Assembly (NCBI GenBank): GCA_009911035.1 | Contig: QXWO01000005.1 | Location: 1-64,000 of the forward strand | From: Lachnospiraceae bacterium | GTDB taxonomy: Bacteria; Bacillota; Clostridia; Lachnospirales; Lachnospiraceae | DNA length: 64,000 nucleotides | Reading direction: 5' to 3' | Part shown: one piece after another, positions 1 to 9,461 of the stretch | Numbering within the stretch: position 1 is the first letter of the stretch | Layout: each line of letters starts with the position of its first letter | Program-made: the position numbers and the translations under genes | Notes under the pieces: generated by a model | Told to the model about the DNA's origin: nothing | Databases searched by the model: none | Seen by the model: the letters and a program-made list of their open reading frames with translations, nothing else

Positions 1-275
1 TATTTTACTCTGAGGTATTTTTTTCTCAACCTTCTTTCTTGGAATTCCCTATACTTGAATTATACAGGAAGCTCCTTTTCATCTTTAAAATATTTATTTT
101 TACTTGTATAACTTAATATAATTTTAACATTTACACTTTTTATTTCTTTACACTTTTTGCTTTTCACTCAACAATTATTGCTGAATAAAGAAATCCATAG
201 ACGCCGCCTTTTTCCTGTTGTAAAATAAAACAGAAGACGGATAGTTTTACATCCATCTTCAGAAAGGCAAATTTT

Positions 276-1523
276 ATGGAAGAAAAAAAAGAAGAACATA
301 TTTACCTTGAAGTCAACGGGGATTTCCGGATGCGGGAACTTGACAAAAGCGACCTGGAGCAGTTCAATGCCCTGCTGCAGTATGCTTTCCAGGTGACATC
401 CTATGATTTATTCCAGACAGGATGGCAGCAGGATGAAATCAAATACGCCAAAAGCCCCATACTGGAAGAAGCCTATGTGCTGGGATGGTTTTACAAAGAA
501 AAGCTCGCCTCCATGATAGTAGTATATTCCATGAAAGTAAATATCTACGATGAAATCATGGATATGGGCGGCATCACAGGCGTCGCCACTTACCCCGAAT
601 ATACCGGAAAAGGGCTGATTCATTCCCTTATGAAGCATATGCTTAATTACATGCATGAGCAAAAGATGCCAATTTCTTTTCTGTACCCCTATTCCATTCC
701 TTTTTACAGGAAAATGGGATGGGAAATTGTTTCCGATAAACTGTCCTTTACCGTAAAAGACACCCAGCTTCCAAAAGCCCGCCCGGTAGGCGGAATGGTG
801 GAGCGTGTCAGTCTGGATTCTGAAGATTACCACAATGTACATTCTTATTTTGCACTGCAGCGCCACGGCTGTCTGATCCGGGATCGTTTGTCCTGGGAAG
901 AATACTGGCGCTGGGACAATGACGACATGATTGCCGCCGTTTACTATAATAAAGACCACAAACCGCTGGGGTACGTTGTCTATTATATTGCCAACGACAT
1001 TTTCCACATAAAAGAAATGGTATATCTTAACATTGAAGCAAACTATGGTCTCTGGAACTACATCAGCGCCCATTTTTCCATGGTTGACCAGGTACAGGGG
1101 GACAATTATTCCGGCGAACCTATGGCCTATCTGTTTGAAGACAGTGAGATCACGGAAACCATTTCGCCTTATATCATGGCAAGAATCGTGAATGTGCGGG
1201 ACTTTCTGGAACAATACCCTTACCAGATACAGCCCGAAGATTTTAAAATACACTTTAAGGTACATGACAGCACGGCTGGATGGAACGATGGGGATTACAT
1301 GGTTTCATGGCACGACGGGGAAACGGTCTGCGAATGTGTGGAGGACAACCAGTCCATCAATGTGGTGGAGCTTGACATCAATACCCTTACCACCATGCTG
1401 ATGGGCTATAAACGCCCTTCCTATCTTTATGAACATGAGAAAATCCAGACAGAATACTATATGCTGACCTGGCTGGAACGCCTGATTCCGGCAGAGAAGC
1501 CTTACTTTTCTGACTATTTCTGA
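276..1523 (+). CDS. Eis-like GNAT N-acetyltransferase
   Basis: Cytoplasmic acetyl-CoA-dependent N-acetyltransferase of the Eis type (415 aa, usual length about 400). The N-terminal third is a GNAT domain: the acetyl-CoA binding loop is the stretch PEYTGKG near residue 110, preceded by GGITGVAT. A second, degenerate GNAT-like region follows, and the last ~110 residues resemble the SCP2-like sterol-carrier fold of this family. The chain ends in Asp-Tyr-Phe; in characterised Eis proteins the C-terminal carboxylate takes part in catalysis, and the Tyr in SIPFYRKMGW could be the family's general acid. Characterised relatives acetylate aminoglycosides or protein lysines; the substrate here cannot be told. 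The ATG has an AGAAAGG site 8 nt upstream. It stands alone, convergent with the helicase gene. Confidence 0.88.
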   Translation: MEEKKEEHIYLEVNGDFRMRELDKSDLEQFNALLQYAFQVTSYDLFQTGWQQDEIKYAKSPILEEAYVLGWFYKEKLASMIVVYSMKVNIYDEIMDMGGITGVATYPEYTGKGLIHSLMKHMLNYMHEQKMPISFLYPYSIPFYRKMGWEIVSDKLSFTVKDTQLPKARPVGGMVERVSLDSEDYHNVHSYFALQRHGCLIRDRLSWEEYWRWDNDDMIAAVYYNKDHKPLGYVVYYIANDIFHIKEMVYLNIEANYGLWNYISAHFSMVDQVQGDNYSGEPMAYLFEDSEITETISPYIMARIVNVRDFLEQYPYQIQPEDFKIHFKVHDSTAGWNDGDYMVSWHDGETVCECVEDNQSINVVELDINTLTTMLMGYKRPSYLYEHEKIQTEYYMLTWLERLIPAEKPYFSDYF

Positions 1524-1574
1524 CATTTAAGTACATCTTGCAGCGCAGCGGAGTATTAGCCCCCGCAGCAGTCG

Positions 1575-1600
1575 TCAAGGTCAGGTAAGCCTGACCTTGA
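1575..1600. other. Perfect 11-bp hairpin between convergent genes
   Basis: TCAAGGTCAGG at 1575-1585 pairs perfectly with 1590-1600 around a TAAG loop. It lies between the convergent eis-like and SNF2 genes, so it may end transcription from either side, but no T run follows on either strand. Rho-independent function is therefore not demonstrated. The surrounding 190 bp hold no credible gene. Confidence 0.5.
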
Positions 1601-1717
1601 CTTGTTGCCCACGGGAATAACAGAACATCCCACATCGCGTTTCCCCTGCCGGAACACAAAATATATGCCGGACAGCCGTGCGGCGGCGGATACCCTGCCT
1701 TCCAGTTTTCTTTAGGC

Positions 1718-4700
1718 TTATATTGCCAGTAGTTCCAGCAGTTCCTCTTTTGTAAAGCTTCCGCTTCCTACGTTTTCACCAGAGAGCACCTGCTCCGCCA
1801 GTTCCTTTTTCCTCTCCTGCAGTCTGATAATATTTTCCTCTATGGTGTCTTTCATAATAAGCTTAAACACGTTTACCACGTTTTTCTGCCCTATCCGGTG
1901 GGCCCTGTCCGTGGCCTGGTTCTGCACAGCCAGATTCCACCATGGGTCGTAATGAATCACAATATCCGCAGCAGTCAGGTTTAAGCCTGTGCCGCCTGCT
2001 TTCAGGGAAATGCAGAACACGCTGGTTTCGTCCTTGTTGAAATCTTCCACCAGTTTCAGCCTTTTTTCCTTGGGCGTGGTTCCCGTCAGCGTATAATAAG
2101 ATATGCCTTCTTCGCTCAATTTGCTTTGAAGATTTTCCAGCATGGAAGTAAACTGTGAAAATAAGAGCACTTTGTGCCCGCCAGCCACGGCGTTTGCAAT
2201 CAGTTCCATACACATGGCCGTTTTCGCCGAGGCGCCTGCATAATTTTCGTAAATAAGCGAAGGATCACAGCATAACTGTCTTAGTTTCGTAAGTTCTGAC
2301 AGAACCTGTATTTTTGCGTGCTTAAATTCTTCTTCCGACTGCTTGTCAAGCATCATTCTAAGCCTCTGCACATGAGCGCAGTACAGCTTCCACTGCTCTC
2401 CTTCCATAGGGGCATACATACATTCTTCCAGCTTATCCGGCAGATCCATAAGGACATCTTTTTTCAAACGCCGCAGAATAAAGGGCCTGACCATTTTCTG
2501 GAGTTTTTTCATGGCTTTCTCATCCTGATTCTGGACCGCCGGAACTTCCACATCAGACCGGAAGCGCTGATAGCCGTACAAAAATCCCGGCATCAGGTAA
2601 TCAAATATACTCCAAAGCTCGCTGAGCCTGTTTTCTATGGGCGTCCCTGTAAGGGCGAACCGGCATCCCGCTTCTATTTCCTTCACAGCTTTCGCTGACT
2701 GTGTGGTATGGTTTTTAATATACTGCGCTTCGTCGATAATCTGACAGAAAAAGTAAATTCCCCTGTATTCTTCTATATCCCTTTTTAAAAGTTCATAAGA
2801 AGTAATCATAATATCCCTGCTCTGGGCATTTCTGATAATCTCTCTGCGTTCCGCCGCAGTGCCCGCCGCCATTTTTACCGGGAGACTGGGTGCAAAACGT
2901 GCAAATTCACTTTTCCAGTTAAATATCAGCGATGCCGGGGCAACAATCAGTGCCCTTCTGTTGTCGTCCGCCTTTGCCTCCAGAAACTCTGACAATAGAA
3001 ATGCAATCACCTGTAAAGTCTTTCCTAACCCCATATCATCTGCCAGAATTCCGCCAAATCCATTATGGCACAGTGTCTTAAGCCAGGAAAATCCTGCTTT
3101 CTGATACTGGCGCAGAATCTCTTCAAGACTTGCCGGCGTTTCAAAATCATTATCCTCCACCGTCTTCATATTTCTGACAAGTTCCTTAAAAGCCCGGTTT
3201 CTTACGGCCAGCAGGTTTTGTTTGTCTTTCAGTTCGCTGTCCAGATATAAGGCCCGGTACTTGGGAAGCGTCACTTTCTCCTTTTTAAGCTGGGCATCCG
3301 TCAGATTCAGTGTCTGTTTCATCTCCAGAAGAGTCTGCATACCCTCTTCTTCCACATTAATGAAACTGCCATTTTTCAGGCGGAAATATTTTTTCTTCCG
3401 GTCATATCTGGAGAGAATTTCTATCAGTTCCTCATGGGAAAGTTCGGAAGATGTAATGCCAAGTTCCAGCATATCCCCTGAAAGGGAAACACCCACTTCC
3501 ACCCTGCTCCTGTACACCACATTCATTCTCTTTAAGGCGTCCGAAACATAAACCTCACCCAGTTCCTGCAGTCTGGAAATCCCGTAGACCAGCAGTTCGT
3601 AAATCTTATCTTCATCTCCGGAAATGACCATAACGTGTTCTGCCTCGTCAAACGCATTACAGTACGAGGCGGCAATATTCCCCACCTGCATTTCCCTTAC
3701 GATATCCCTTCCTCCCTTTTCCGTATCCTTTTTGTATACCTCATACTTCTTATCCCCGTAGAGGGCAACCACCTTACAGGTAATAAAATCCTTCTGGGGT
3801 GCATCTAAATATATCTCAAAGGAGACAGGTTCCACTCCGTAATCCGCCTCGTTAAATGTCAATTTCTCACATTCATAGTGCTTTTCAAGAACAGGAAGCA
3901 GCTCTCTGCAGAAGGAAGGCACATCCGCTTTCTCAATATAAATTTTCCGGTCCGGTACCTGGGACATGCAGCTTAAAAAATCCTGTACAGGCATCAGACC
4001 TTCCTTTTTTTCTATGTAGATAAGGCCGTCTTTGAATGTAAGGGCGTTATAGGCGCCATAGTATCCGAATAAAGGCTCGGCATCTATCTCGATTCCTTCT
4101 TTTTTCCCTGTTATCTGCATCTTCCGGACCAGCTTGTCTTTTGTAACGCTCCACAGCCGCTCTCCCGTTCCATTTACATTGGCAGTCACGGGCCGCTCCT
4201 CTACGATCGTGAGCAACTGCTCCAAATCCGCCCCGCCAAGAGGAATTTTCCTCAGTTTCACATAAGAATTCCCATAGCCATAACCATAACTCTGATAGGA
4301 GTATTGGATATACCTGTCCCCGTTCTCCGTCACCCACCTCACAATAAATTCCGCAAGCTTCTGGGAAATCGGTTCAAAGGCCCCGGCCATATGGACAAAC
4401 TTAAGTTTTTTCCCATAAGCATGTTCCGCGTTTACTTCCATATTTTTAGCAAACTCAAACACATCCTTCAGAACATACTTCATATCTGCCCCTATTTTGA
4501 ACTCCACCGTAAGGTATTCCATGCCGCAGTCAAAAATAGGCTCCAGTTCTATCCTCCCATAAATGTCCTGCCCCATCATGGGCAGGGCTGCTTTTACCAT
4601 CTGCCGCCGCAGTAATTCCTTCATAGCCGGAGTTGTCTCCCTGACCGGAACAGCCGGAGCCTGCAGATAATCCCTAAGACGCCGTCCCTTATTCTTTGCC

Positions 4701-5035
4701 GGCTCCCCCATAAGATCATAAATCGTCTGCTGTCTGTACCGGTAATGTTCAAACTCCAAAAGCACAGCGATGCAGTGCTTGCAGATTCCGTTATAGCTGT
4801 AAAAAGCCGGACATTCGCAGTAGCTTTCTATAAGGTCATCGTAAACTTCATCATATATAAGTTCCACATTATACTTCTTCCGCCCGCTTCCCTTCACCAA
4901 CGCCCGGATTCCAAATTTATCCTCCTGCACCTCTTCAACCTCAAATGTGCTTACCTTGTCCTGATTATAAAGGTCAAGCCCTTTATTATATGTCGCTGAA
5001 TTAACTAATTTTCTAATGGTTTTCTTATCTAACAC
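1718..5035 (-). CDS. SWIM zinc-finger SNF2-family helicase
   Basis: DNA-dependent ATPase of the Swi2/Snf2 superfamily (1105 aa). The order is an N-terminal SWIM zinc finger (C73, C75, C85, H87), a long SNF2-associated region to about residue 620, the SNF2 ATPase lobe with Walker A DDMGLGKT and a DEAQ box, then the C-terminal helicase lobe with the DRAHRIGQ motif VI. This is the usual architecture of bacterial SWIM-SNF2 proteins, which are thought to remodel protein-DNA or transcription complexes; a specific role is not established. The start codon is GTG at 5033-5035 with TAGAGGAAAC just upstream. It is a single gene, divergent from pncB. Catalytic motifs are intact. Confidence 0.93.
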   Translation of the reverse strand: MLDKKTIRKLVNSATYNKGLDLYNQDKVSTFEVEEVQEDKFGIRALVKGSGRKKYNVELIYDEVYDDLIESYCECPAFYSYNGICKHCIAVLLEFEHYRYRQQTIYDLMGEPAKNKGRRLRDYLQAPAVPVRETTPAMKELLRRQMVKAALPMMGQDIYGRIELEPIFDCGMEYLTVEFKIGADMKYVLKDVFEFAKNMEVNAEHAYGKKLKFVHMAGAFEPISQKLAEFIVRWVTENGDRYIQYSYQSYGYGYGNSYVKLRKIPLGGADLEQLLTIVEERPVTANVNGTGERLWSVTKDKLVRKMQITGKKEGIEIDAEPLFGYYGAYNALTFKDGLIYIEKKEGLMPVQDFLSCMSQVPDRKIYIEKADVPSFCRELLPVLEKHYECEKLTFNEADYGVEPVSFEIYLDAPQKDFITCKVVALYGDKKYEVYKKDTEKGGRDIVREMQVGNIAASYCNAFDEAEHVMVISGDEDKIYELLVYGISRLQELGEVYVSDALKRMNVVYRSRVEVGVSLSGDMLELGITSSELSHEELIEILSRYDRKKKYFRLKNGSFINVEEEGMQTLLEMKQTLNLTDAQLKKEKVTLPKYRALYLDSELKDKQNLLAVRNRAFKELVRNMKTVEDNDFETPASLEEILRQYQKAGFSWLKTLCHNGFGGILADDMGLGKTLQVIAFLLSEFLEAKADDNRRALIVAPASLIFNWKSEFARFAPSLPVKMAAGTAAERREIIRNAQSRDIMITSYELLKRDIEEYRGIYFFCQIIDEAQYIKNHTTQSAKAVKEIEAGCRFALTGTPIENRLSELWSIFDYLMPGFLYGYQRFRSDVEVPAVQNQDEKAMKKLQKMVRPFILRRLKKDVLMDLPDKLEECMYAPMEGEQWKLYCAHVQRLRMMLDKQSEEEFKHAKIQVLSELTKLRQLCCDPSLIYENYAGASAKTAMCMELIANAVAGGHKVLLFSQFTSMLENLQSKLSEEGISYYTLTGTTPKEKRLKLVEDFNKDETSVFCISLKAGGTGLNLTAADIVIHYDPWWNLAVQNQATDRAHRIGQKNVVNVFKLIMKDTIEENIIRLQERKKELAEQVLSGENVGSGSFTKEELLELLAI

Positions 5036-5176
5036 AATAGTTTCCTCTATTTCGTTTCTCTACTATATATTTTTATATTTTATAAAGTGTACCATACCGC
5101 CGGTATCCACTCAAGCCATAATTTCTGCTTTTTATAATAAGCAAATGTCACTGTTCACAAAATTTTCTCCACTGTC

Positions 5177-5205
5177 TTGTCACCCAGTCCAATTAGGTGT
5201 ATAGT
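5177..5205 (+). promoter_or_regulatory. Sigma-A promoter of pncB
   Basis: The -35 box TTGTCA (5177-5182) and -10 box TATAGT (5200-5205) are 17 bp apart. Transcription would start near 5212, giving a leader of about 26 nt with AAGGAG before the ATG at 5239. No NAD-responsive operator is recognisable. Confidence 0.75.
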
Positions 5206-5238
5206 AGGTAAAAAAGTTGCGAGAAAAGGAGACTCCCA

Positions 5239-6693
5239 ATGGACAGACAAAATTTGACTCTGCTCACCGATCTTTACGAGCTTACCATGATGCAGGGTTA
5301 TTTTAAACACAAAGACAGAAACGAAACCGTCATTTTTGACGCTTTTTACAGAAATAACCCCTGTGACGGAGGCTATGCGGTTGCCGCCGGATTAGAGCAG
5401 CTTATCAAGTATATCAAGGAGCTTCATTTTTCCAAAGAAGACATTGATTATCTTGCCAGCCTTAATATCTTTGACAGGGATTTCTTAGACTATCTGGCAG
5501 ATTTTAAATTTTCCGGCGACATTTATGCCATACCGGAAGGAACCGTCATCTTTCCAAGAGAGCCGCTGGTCAAAGTAATCGCTCCTATTATGGAAGCCCA
5601 ATTGGTTGAAACCGCAATTCTCAACATTATCAACCACCAGAGCCTGATTGCCACCAAAGCAGCCAGAGTCTGCTATGCGGCCAAAGGTGACGGCATTATG
5701 GAATTCGGCCTGCGCCGGGCACAGGGTCCTGATGCAGGCATCTATGGCGCCAGGGCTGCAGTTATCGGGGGATGTATCGGGACTTCCAATGTTTTGTGTG
5801 GGCAGCTTTTCGATGTTCCGGTAAAAGGCACCCATGCCCATAGCTGGATTATGAGTTTTCCTGATGAATATACTGCCTTTAAAACTTATGCTGAGATGTA
5901 CCCTACTGCCTGCATCCTTCTGGCAGACACCTATGATACTTTAAAATCCGGTGTTCCTAACGCCATACGCGTGTTCCAGGAAATGAGGGCGGCCAATATT
6001 CCGCTCACTTACTATGGCATCCGCCTAGACAGCGGCGACCTGGCTTATCTATCCAAAAAAGCGCGCAAAATGTTGGACGCCGCCGGGTTTACAGATGCTG
6101 TCATTTCCGCTTCCAACGATTTGGATGAATACCTGATCGAAAGCTTAAAAGCACAGGGAGCTGCCATAACCTCCTGGGGCGTCGGCACCAACCTGATCAC
6201 TGCAAAAGATAATCCAGCATTTGGGGGCGTCTACAAACTGGCCGCTGTGATGGATGAAGACGGAACTTTCATCCCGAAAATAAAATTATCCGAAAACACT
6301 GAGAAAGTGACGAATCCCGGCAATAAGACCATTTACCGTGTTTATGAAAAGGACACCCATAAAATAAAGGCGGATCTAATCTGCCTTACGGATGAAACAT
6401 TTGACGAAACGGAACCCATGCTTTTGTTTGACCCCTTAGAGCCCTGGAAAAAGACTAGGCTTCCTGGTGGTTCCTATACCCTGCGGGAACTGATGGTTCC
6501 TGTTTTCAAAGATGGGGAATGCTGCTATGAATCTCCTAAAGTAATGGATATCCGGGCATACTGCCAGAGAGAGCTTGACACCCTGTGGGATGAAACGAAA
6601 CGTTTCGTAAATCCTCATCAGATATATGTGGATCTGTCCAAAAAATTATATGACATCAAAATACGTCTGCTGGACCAGATGAGTGAAAAATAG
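5239..6693 (+). CDS. pncB: Nicotinate phosphoribosyltransferase
   Basis: Cytoplasmic NAD-salvage enzyme (484 aa). It condenses nicotinate with PRPP, using ATP, to give nicotinate mononucleotide. The N-terminus LTDLYELTMMQGYF, the GLRRAQGPDAG stretch, THAHSWIMSF and the late RLDSGDLAYLSKKAR segment are all characteristic of the long Gram-positive form of the enzyme, and the length fits that form. The ATG is preceded by AAGGAG with 7 nt spacing and by its own sigma-A promoter. It appears monocistronic; no NAD synthetase or nicotinamidase lies beside it. Confidence 0.95.
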   Translation: MDRQNLTLLTDLYELTMMQGYFKHKDRNETVIFDAFYRNNPCDGGYAVAAGLEQLIKYIKELHFSKEDIDYLASLNIFDRDFLDYLADFKFSGDIYAIPEGTVIFPREPLVKVIAPIMEAQLVETAILNIINHQSLIATKAARVCYAAKGDGIMEFGLRRAQGPDAGIYGARAAVIGGCIGTSNVLCGQLFDVPVKGTHAHSWIMSFPDEYTAFKTYAEMYPTACILLADTYDTLKSGVPNAIRVFQEMRAANIPLTYYGIRLDSGDLAYLSKKARKMLDAAGFTDAVISASNDLDEYLIESLKAQGAAITSWGVGTNLITAKDNPAFGGVYKLAAVMDEDGTFIPKIKLSENTEKVTNPGNKTIYRVYEKDTHKIKADLICLTDETFDETEPMLLFDPLEPWKKTRLPGGSYTLRELMVPVFKDGECCYESPKVMDIRAYCQRELDTLWDETKRFVNPHQIYVDLSKKLYDIKIRLLDQMSEK

Positions 6694-6731
6694 TCAAATG
6701 TCCATGCATCTCTACGAGACGTCTTATTGTA

Positions 6732-6766
6732 ACAAACGCTGACACGCTTCGCGAGACAGCGTTTGT
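6732..6766. repeat. Hairpin carrying a copy of the dispersed repeat
   Basis: ACAAACGCTG (6732-6741) pairs with CAGCGTTTGT (6757-6766). The loop and 3' arm hold a copy of the dispersed intergenic repeat (about 6740-6771, core CACGCTTCGCGAGACAG). A partial copy (CGAGACGTCTTATTGTAACA) lies just upstream at about 6716-6735. It sits 40 bp after pncB and could help end its transcript. Confidence 0.6.
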
Positions 6767-6775
6767 AAGTAAAAA

Positions 6776-6804
6776 GTGCGCTGCCACTACAAATGACAGC
6801 GCAC
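6776..6804 (-). terminator. Terminator hairpin reading leftward
   Basis: GTGCGCTG (6776-6783) pairs with CAGCGCAC (6797-6804). Read on the minus strand the stem is followed by TTTTTAC, so it fits a Rho-independent terminator for the coiled-coil gene that ends at 6849. On the plus strand no T run follows. Confidence 0.6.
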
Positions 6805-6814
6805 AAACAAGTTC

Positions 6815-6846
6815 TGCCACGCTTCGCGGGCACCCTGTTGTGATAA
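6815..6846 (+). repeat. Dispersed intergenic repeat, copy 2
   Basis: TGCCACGCTTCGCGGG followed by a diverged tail ending TTGTGATAA. It matches the first half of the copy at 14104-14135 with a single mismatch. It abuts the stop codon of the minus-strand gene at 6849. Confidence 0.65.
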
Positions 6847-6848
6847 AA

Positions 6849-7163
6849 TTATATCCGCATTTCTATCTGTTTTTTCAGCCTTCCCATTTCTCCTTCGACG
6901 AAGTTCAGTCTGAGAATTGTCATCTCCCTTTCAGGTTCTCTCTTTAACGCTTCGTCCAGTTTCCTGCTTAAGTCCAAATGTCCCTCTGCCACACACCGGA
7001 CCGACGGACAAATTTCATTTTCAAGACGCAGGTTTATTTCCCTGATTGCGTCCCTGTTCCCATCGACACAGGATTCCAGTTTTTCAAAACGTTCATCCAT
7101 TCTGTCAAAACGCCTGTCTATCCCGTCAAAACGTTTCTCATTATCTCCCTGCATTTTGCGCAT
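6849..7163 (-). CDS. Short coiled-coil protein, possibly 5'-damaged
   Basis: A 104-residue product rich in Asp, Arg, Glu and Met. It begins with heptad-like repeats (FDGIDRRFDRMDERFEKLE), followed by the segment LENEICPSVRCVAEGHLDL and a second helical stretch. This pattern recalls small hypothetical coiled-coil proteins of Lachnospiraceae whose function is unknown. The frame stays open from an upstream TAG (7242-7244) to the ATG at 7163, but contains no ATG, GTG or TTG. The ATG used here has no ribosome binding site. In another frame an ATG at about 7212 opens a short peptide, so a frameshift may have split the original start from the body. I treat it as a real but possibly decayed gene. Confidence 0.55.
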   Translation of the reverse strand: MRKMQGDNEKRFDGIDRRFDRMDERFEKLESCVDGNRDAIREINLRLENEICPSVRCVAEGHLDLSRKLDEALKREPEREMTILRLNFVEGEMGRLKKQIEMRI

Positions 7164-7295
7164 GGCGGAATCTGTGTCTGCAATACGTTGACAGACTCTT
7201 CTGCTACATTCATCGTTAAGTATCTTTAAAATAGGAACATTCTACGTTTTCACTTATAATTTTCAAAATAGCAATATCGCATAAACGTTTTACAA

Positions 7296-8414
7296 TCAAT
7301 TCTTTCCCACAAAAAGCGCAGATAAATATTGGGCGGCTGGAAAAATCACCTTTTTATCGATCATAAATCCTGGCTGGTGGATCAATTGTCCCTTTCCCGT
7401 ACCTATCTTCATATAGCATCCGGAAATCTTTTCTTCGTAAAAAGCAAAATCATCGCCTCCCATGGAACTCTCCTCCGGAACTGTCTGAAATCCACACCGC
7501 TTTGCTGTCTGTGCACATTTCAAAACCATTTCCCCGTCATTATAAGTGGCTGGAGGCCCTGCAATCCATTCCAAATCCGCTTCTGCTCCATAAGCGCGGG
7601 CCGTGTATTCCACAATTTCCCGCATTCTTTTTTCGATCAGTATCCGGTCTTTTCTGTCCATGGTGCGGACAGTCCCCTCCATCACTGCATTTTCCGGTAT
7701 CACGTTCCAAGTATTTCCGGCCTCTATTCTTGTGACGCTGATCAAAGCCGGGTGGAAAGCATTGATATTTCTCGCTGTCACCGTCTGAAACCCCTGCACA
7801 ATGGCAGAAGCGGCAGGTACAGGGTCTATGCCGTCGTCGGGATGGGCGCCGTGGCATCCTGTTCCCCTGACGTTAATCACAAACCTGTCAACTGCGGCAG
7901 TTACATAGCCTTCCCGAATGCCAATCACTCCGGCTTCATTAGTGGGGTCTGCATGAATCCCCCAAATTTGCTCTACATCCCCCAGAGCATCCGTCTCTAA
8001 TACTTTTAATGCGCCTAAAGAACTTTCCTCTGCCGGCTGGAAAATAATCTTTACCGTGCCTGCCAGCTCACTTTTCCTTTCATTCAGCAGAATTGCACAT
8101 CCAATTCCTGCCACAATATGGAAGTCATGCCCACAAGCATGCATCCTGCCTGCATATCTGGAAGCATAGCCAAGTCCTGTTTCCTCCTGAATCGGAAGCC
8201 CGTCTATGTCACAACGGAGCGCCTGCACCGGCCCGTCTTTCTCTCCTTCTATCACAGCCACAACGCCCGTTTCAAGATCACAGGAAAGAATTCCAATCCC
8301 CTCCGTCTTAAGAATCTCCTTGATTTTAGCCGTCGTTGCATATTCCTCATAAGAAAGCTCTGGGTTTTTATGAAACCACTCAAAATATTCATCTAACTTT
8401 TCCTGCAGACACAT
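7296..8414 (-). CDS. M20 family amidohydrolase
   Basis: Zinc-type metallo-amidohydrolase of the M20D group (372 aa), the family of N-acyl-amino acid, hippurate and aminobenzoyl-glutamate hydrolases. The metal-binding motif HACGHDFH, the QPAEESS motif with the catalytic glutamate pair, GIHADP, and the dimerisation-domain stretch GCHGAHPDDG are all intact. It lacks a signal peptide and so is cytoplasmic. It is the last gene of the oligopeptide transporter operon, 52 nt after the permease gene, which suggests it trims an acylated or otherwise blocked amino acid or peptide brought in by that importer. The exact substrate cannot be read from the sequence. Confidence 0.88.
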   Translation of the reverse strand: MCLQEKLDEYFEWFHKNPELSYEEYATTAKIKEILKTEGIGILSCDLETGVVAVIEGEKDGPVQALRCDIDGLPIQEETGLGYASRYAGRMHACGHDFHIVAGIGCAILLNERKSELAGTVKIIFQPAEESSLGALKVLETDALGDVEQIWGIHADPTNEAGVIGIREGYVTAAVDRFVINVRGTGCHGAHPDDGIDPVPAASAIVQGFQTVTARNINAFHPALISVTRIEAGNTWNVIPENAVMEGTVRTMDRKDRILIEKRMREIVEYTARAYGAEADLEWIAGPPATYNDGEMVLKCAQTAKRCGFQTVPEESSMGGDDFAFYEEKISGCYMKIGTGKGQLIHQPGFMIDKKVIFPAAQYLSALFVGKN

Positions 8415-8466
8415 ACCCTTTCCTCCGGATGTTTATTGCTTTTAAACTAAGCGGCAACACTCTCTC

Positions 8467-9420
8467 CTATACTCTACCGCTGTTAGGGTCCAGCGCATCT
8501 CTAAGTGCGTCCCCGATAAAATTTATCGCCATCACCAGCACCACGATTAGCAGGCCCGGGGGAATCCACAGCCAGGGCTGCTTTGTCAGCACTGTAAGGG
8601 ACTGGGCGCCATTTAGCATATTGCCAAGACTTGCTGCCGGAGGCTGAACCCCCAGCCCCAAAAAGCTTAACGCTGCCTCATCCAGCATGGAAAGTGCAAG
8701 CACGGATGTTGCATAAACCAGAATGGGAGCCACCGTGTTGGGAAGAATCTCTGAAAACAAAATATGCCCCACAGGCATACCCGCAATGATATTGCCCTTG
8801 ATAAAATTCGTCTCCCTAAGGTTCAGCACATTCCCCCGGACAAGCCTTGCAATCCCGGGCCAGTCTACAAATCCCAGAATCAAAATGATGTTCCAAAGTC
8901 CCGGCTTAAAAACAGCCGCCGCCACCAGCACCAAAAGAATATAGGGAAAGGACATGACCACATCTGTAAAGCGCATAATAATCATGTCTGCCGCGCCGCC
9001 AAAGTATCCCGCCAGCAGTCCCAGCGCCACGCCCACTACCGTGGAAATCAGGGTTGCCATAATTCCCACCAGCAGGGATATCCGCATGGCGTACAAAAGT
9101 CTGCTGAACACATCCCGTCCAATCTGGTCCGTTCCCAGCCAGAATTCCTTACAGGGGGCACCGCTGAAAGTGCCCACAATCTCATCCGGCTGATAGGGGG
9201 CAATCACAGGCGCCAGCAAAGCCGCTCCCCCAAGCACCGCCACCACTGCAAGGCTTGCCACAGCAAGGTGATGGCGTTTAAACCGCCGCAGTACCGTCTG
9301 GAAATAGCTTTCACTGGCGATATCTTTTACCGGCACATCTTTTACGCCTTCTATGACAGTCTTTTCATACTTTATCTTCTTTGCCATCTTTTTCTCTATC
9401 CGCTCCATTTTCTTTCCCAT
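8467..9420 (-). CDS. Oligopeptide ABC transporter permease (OppC/DppC type)
   Basis: Inner-membrane permease of the dipeptide/oligopeptide importer family (317 aa from the chosen start). A cytoplasmic N-terminus precedes six predicted membrane segments; the first is HLAVASLAVVAVLGGAALLAP. The EAA-type loop that docks the ATPase is the DEAALSFLGLGVQPP stretch near the C-terminus, and the N-terminal OppC signature GTDQIGRDVFSRLL is present. I chose ATG 9420 because AGAGGAC lies at the right distance; an ATG at 9462 overlapping the oppB stop codon is possible and would add 14 residues. It partners with the OppB-type gene upstream. Confidence 0.88.
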   Translation of the reverse strand: MGKKMERIEKKMAKKIKYEKTVIEGVKDVPVKDIASESYFQTVLRRFKRHHLAVASLAVVAVLGGAALLAPVIAPYQPDEIVGTFSGAPCKEFWLGTDQIGRDVFSRLLYAMRISLLVGIMATLISTVVGVALGLLAGYFGGAADMIIMRFTDVVMSFPYILLVLVAAAVFKPGLWNIILILGFVDWPGIARLVRGNVLNLRETNFIKGNIIAGMPVGHILFSEILPNTVAPILVYATSVLALSMLDEAALSFLGLGVQPPAASLGNMLNGAQSLTVLTKQPWLWIPPGLLIVVLVMAINFIGDALRDALDPNSGRV

Positions 9421-9461
9421 GTCTGTCCTCTGATACATCTTTCCGGTCCCAGGGTGATGCA

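Noticed and set aside
408-1265. 285-codon minus-strand frame opposite the eis-like gene
   Set aside because: Shadow of a gene with clear GNAT and SCP2-like domains; the product shows no recognisable domain and lacks a ribosome site.
1387-1659. 90-codon minus-strand frame between eis-like gene and helicase
   Set aside because: It overlaps the eis-like coding end and runs through the hairpin at 1575-1600; no ribosome site or family match.
6618-6833. 71-codon minus-strand frame over the end of pncB and the repeat region
   Set aside because: It crosses hairpins and repeat copies and overlaps pncB coding sequence; no domain or ribosome site supports it.
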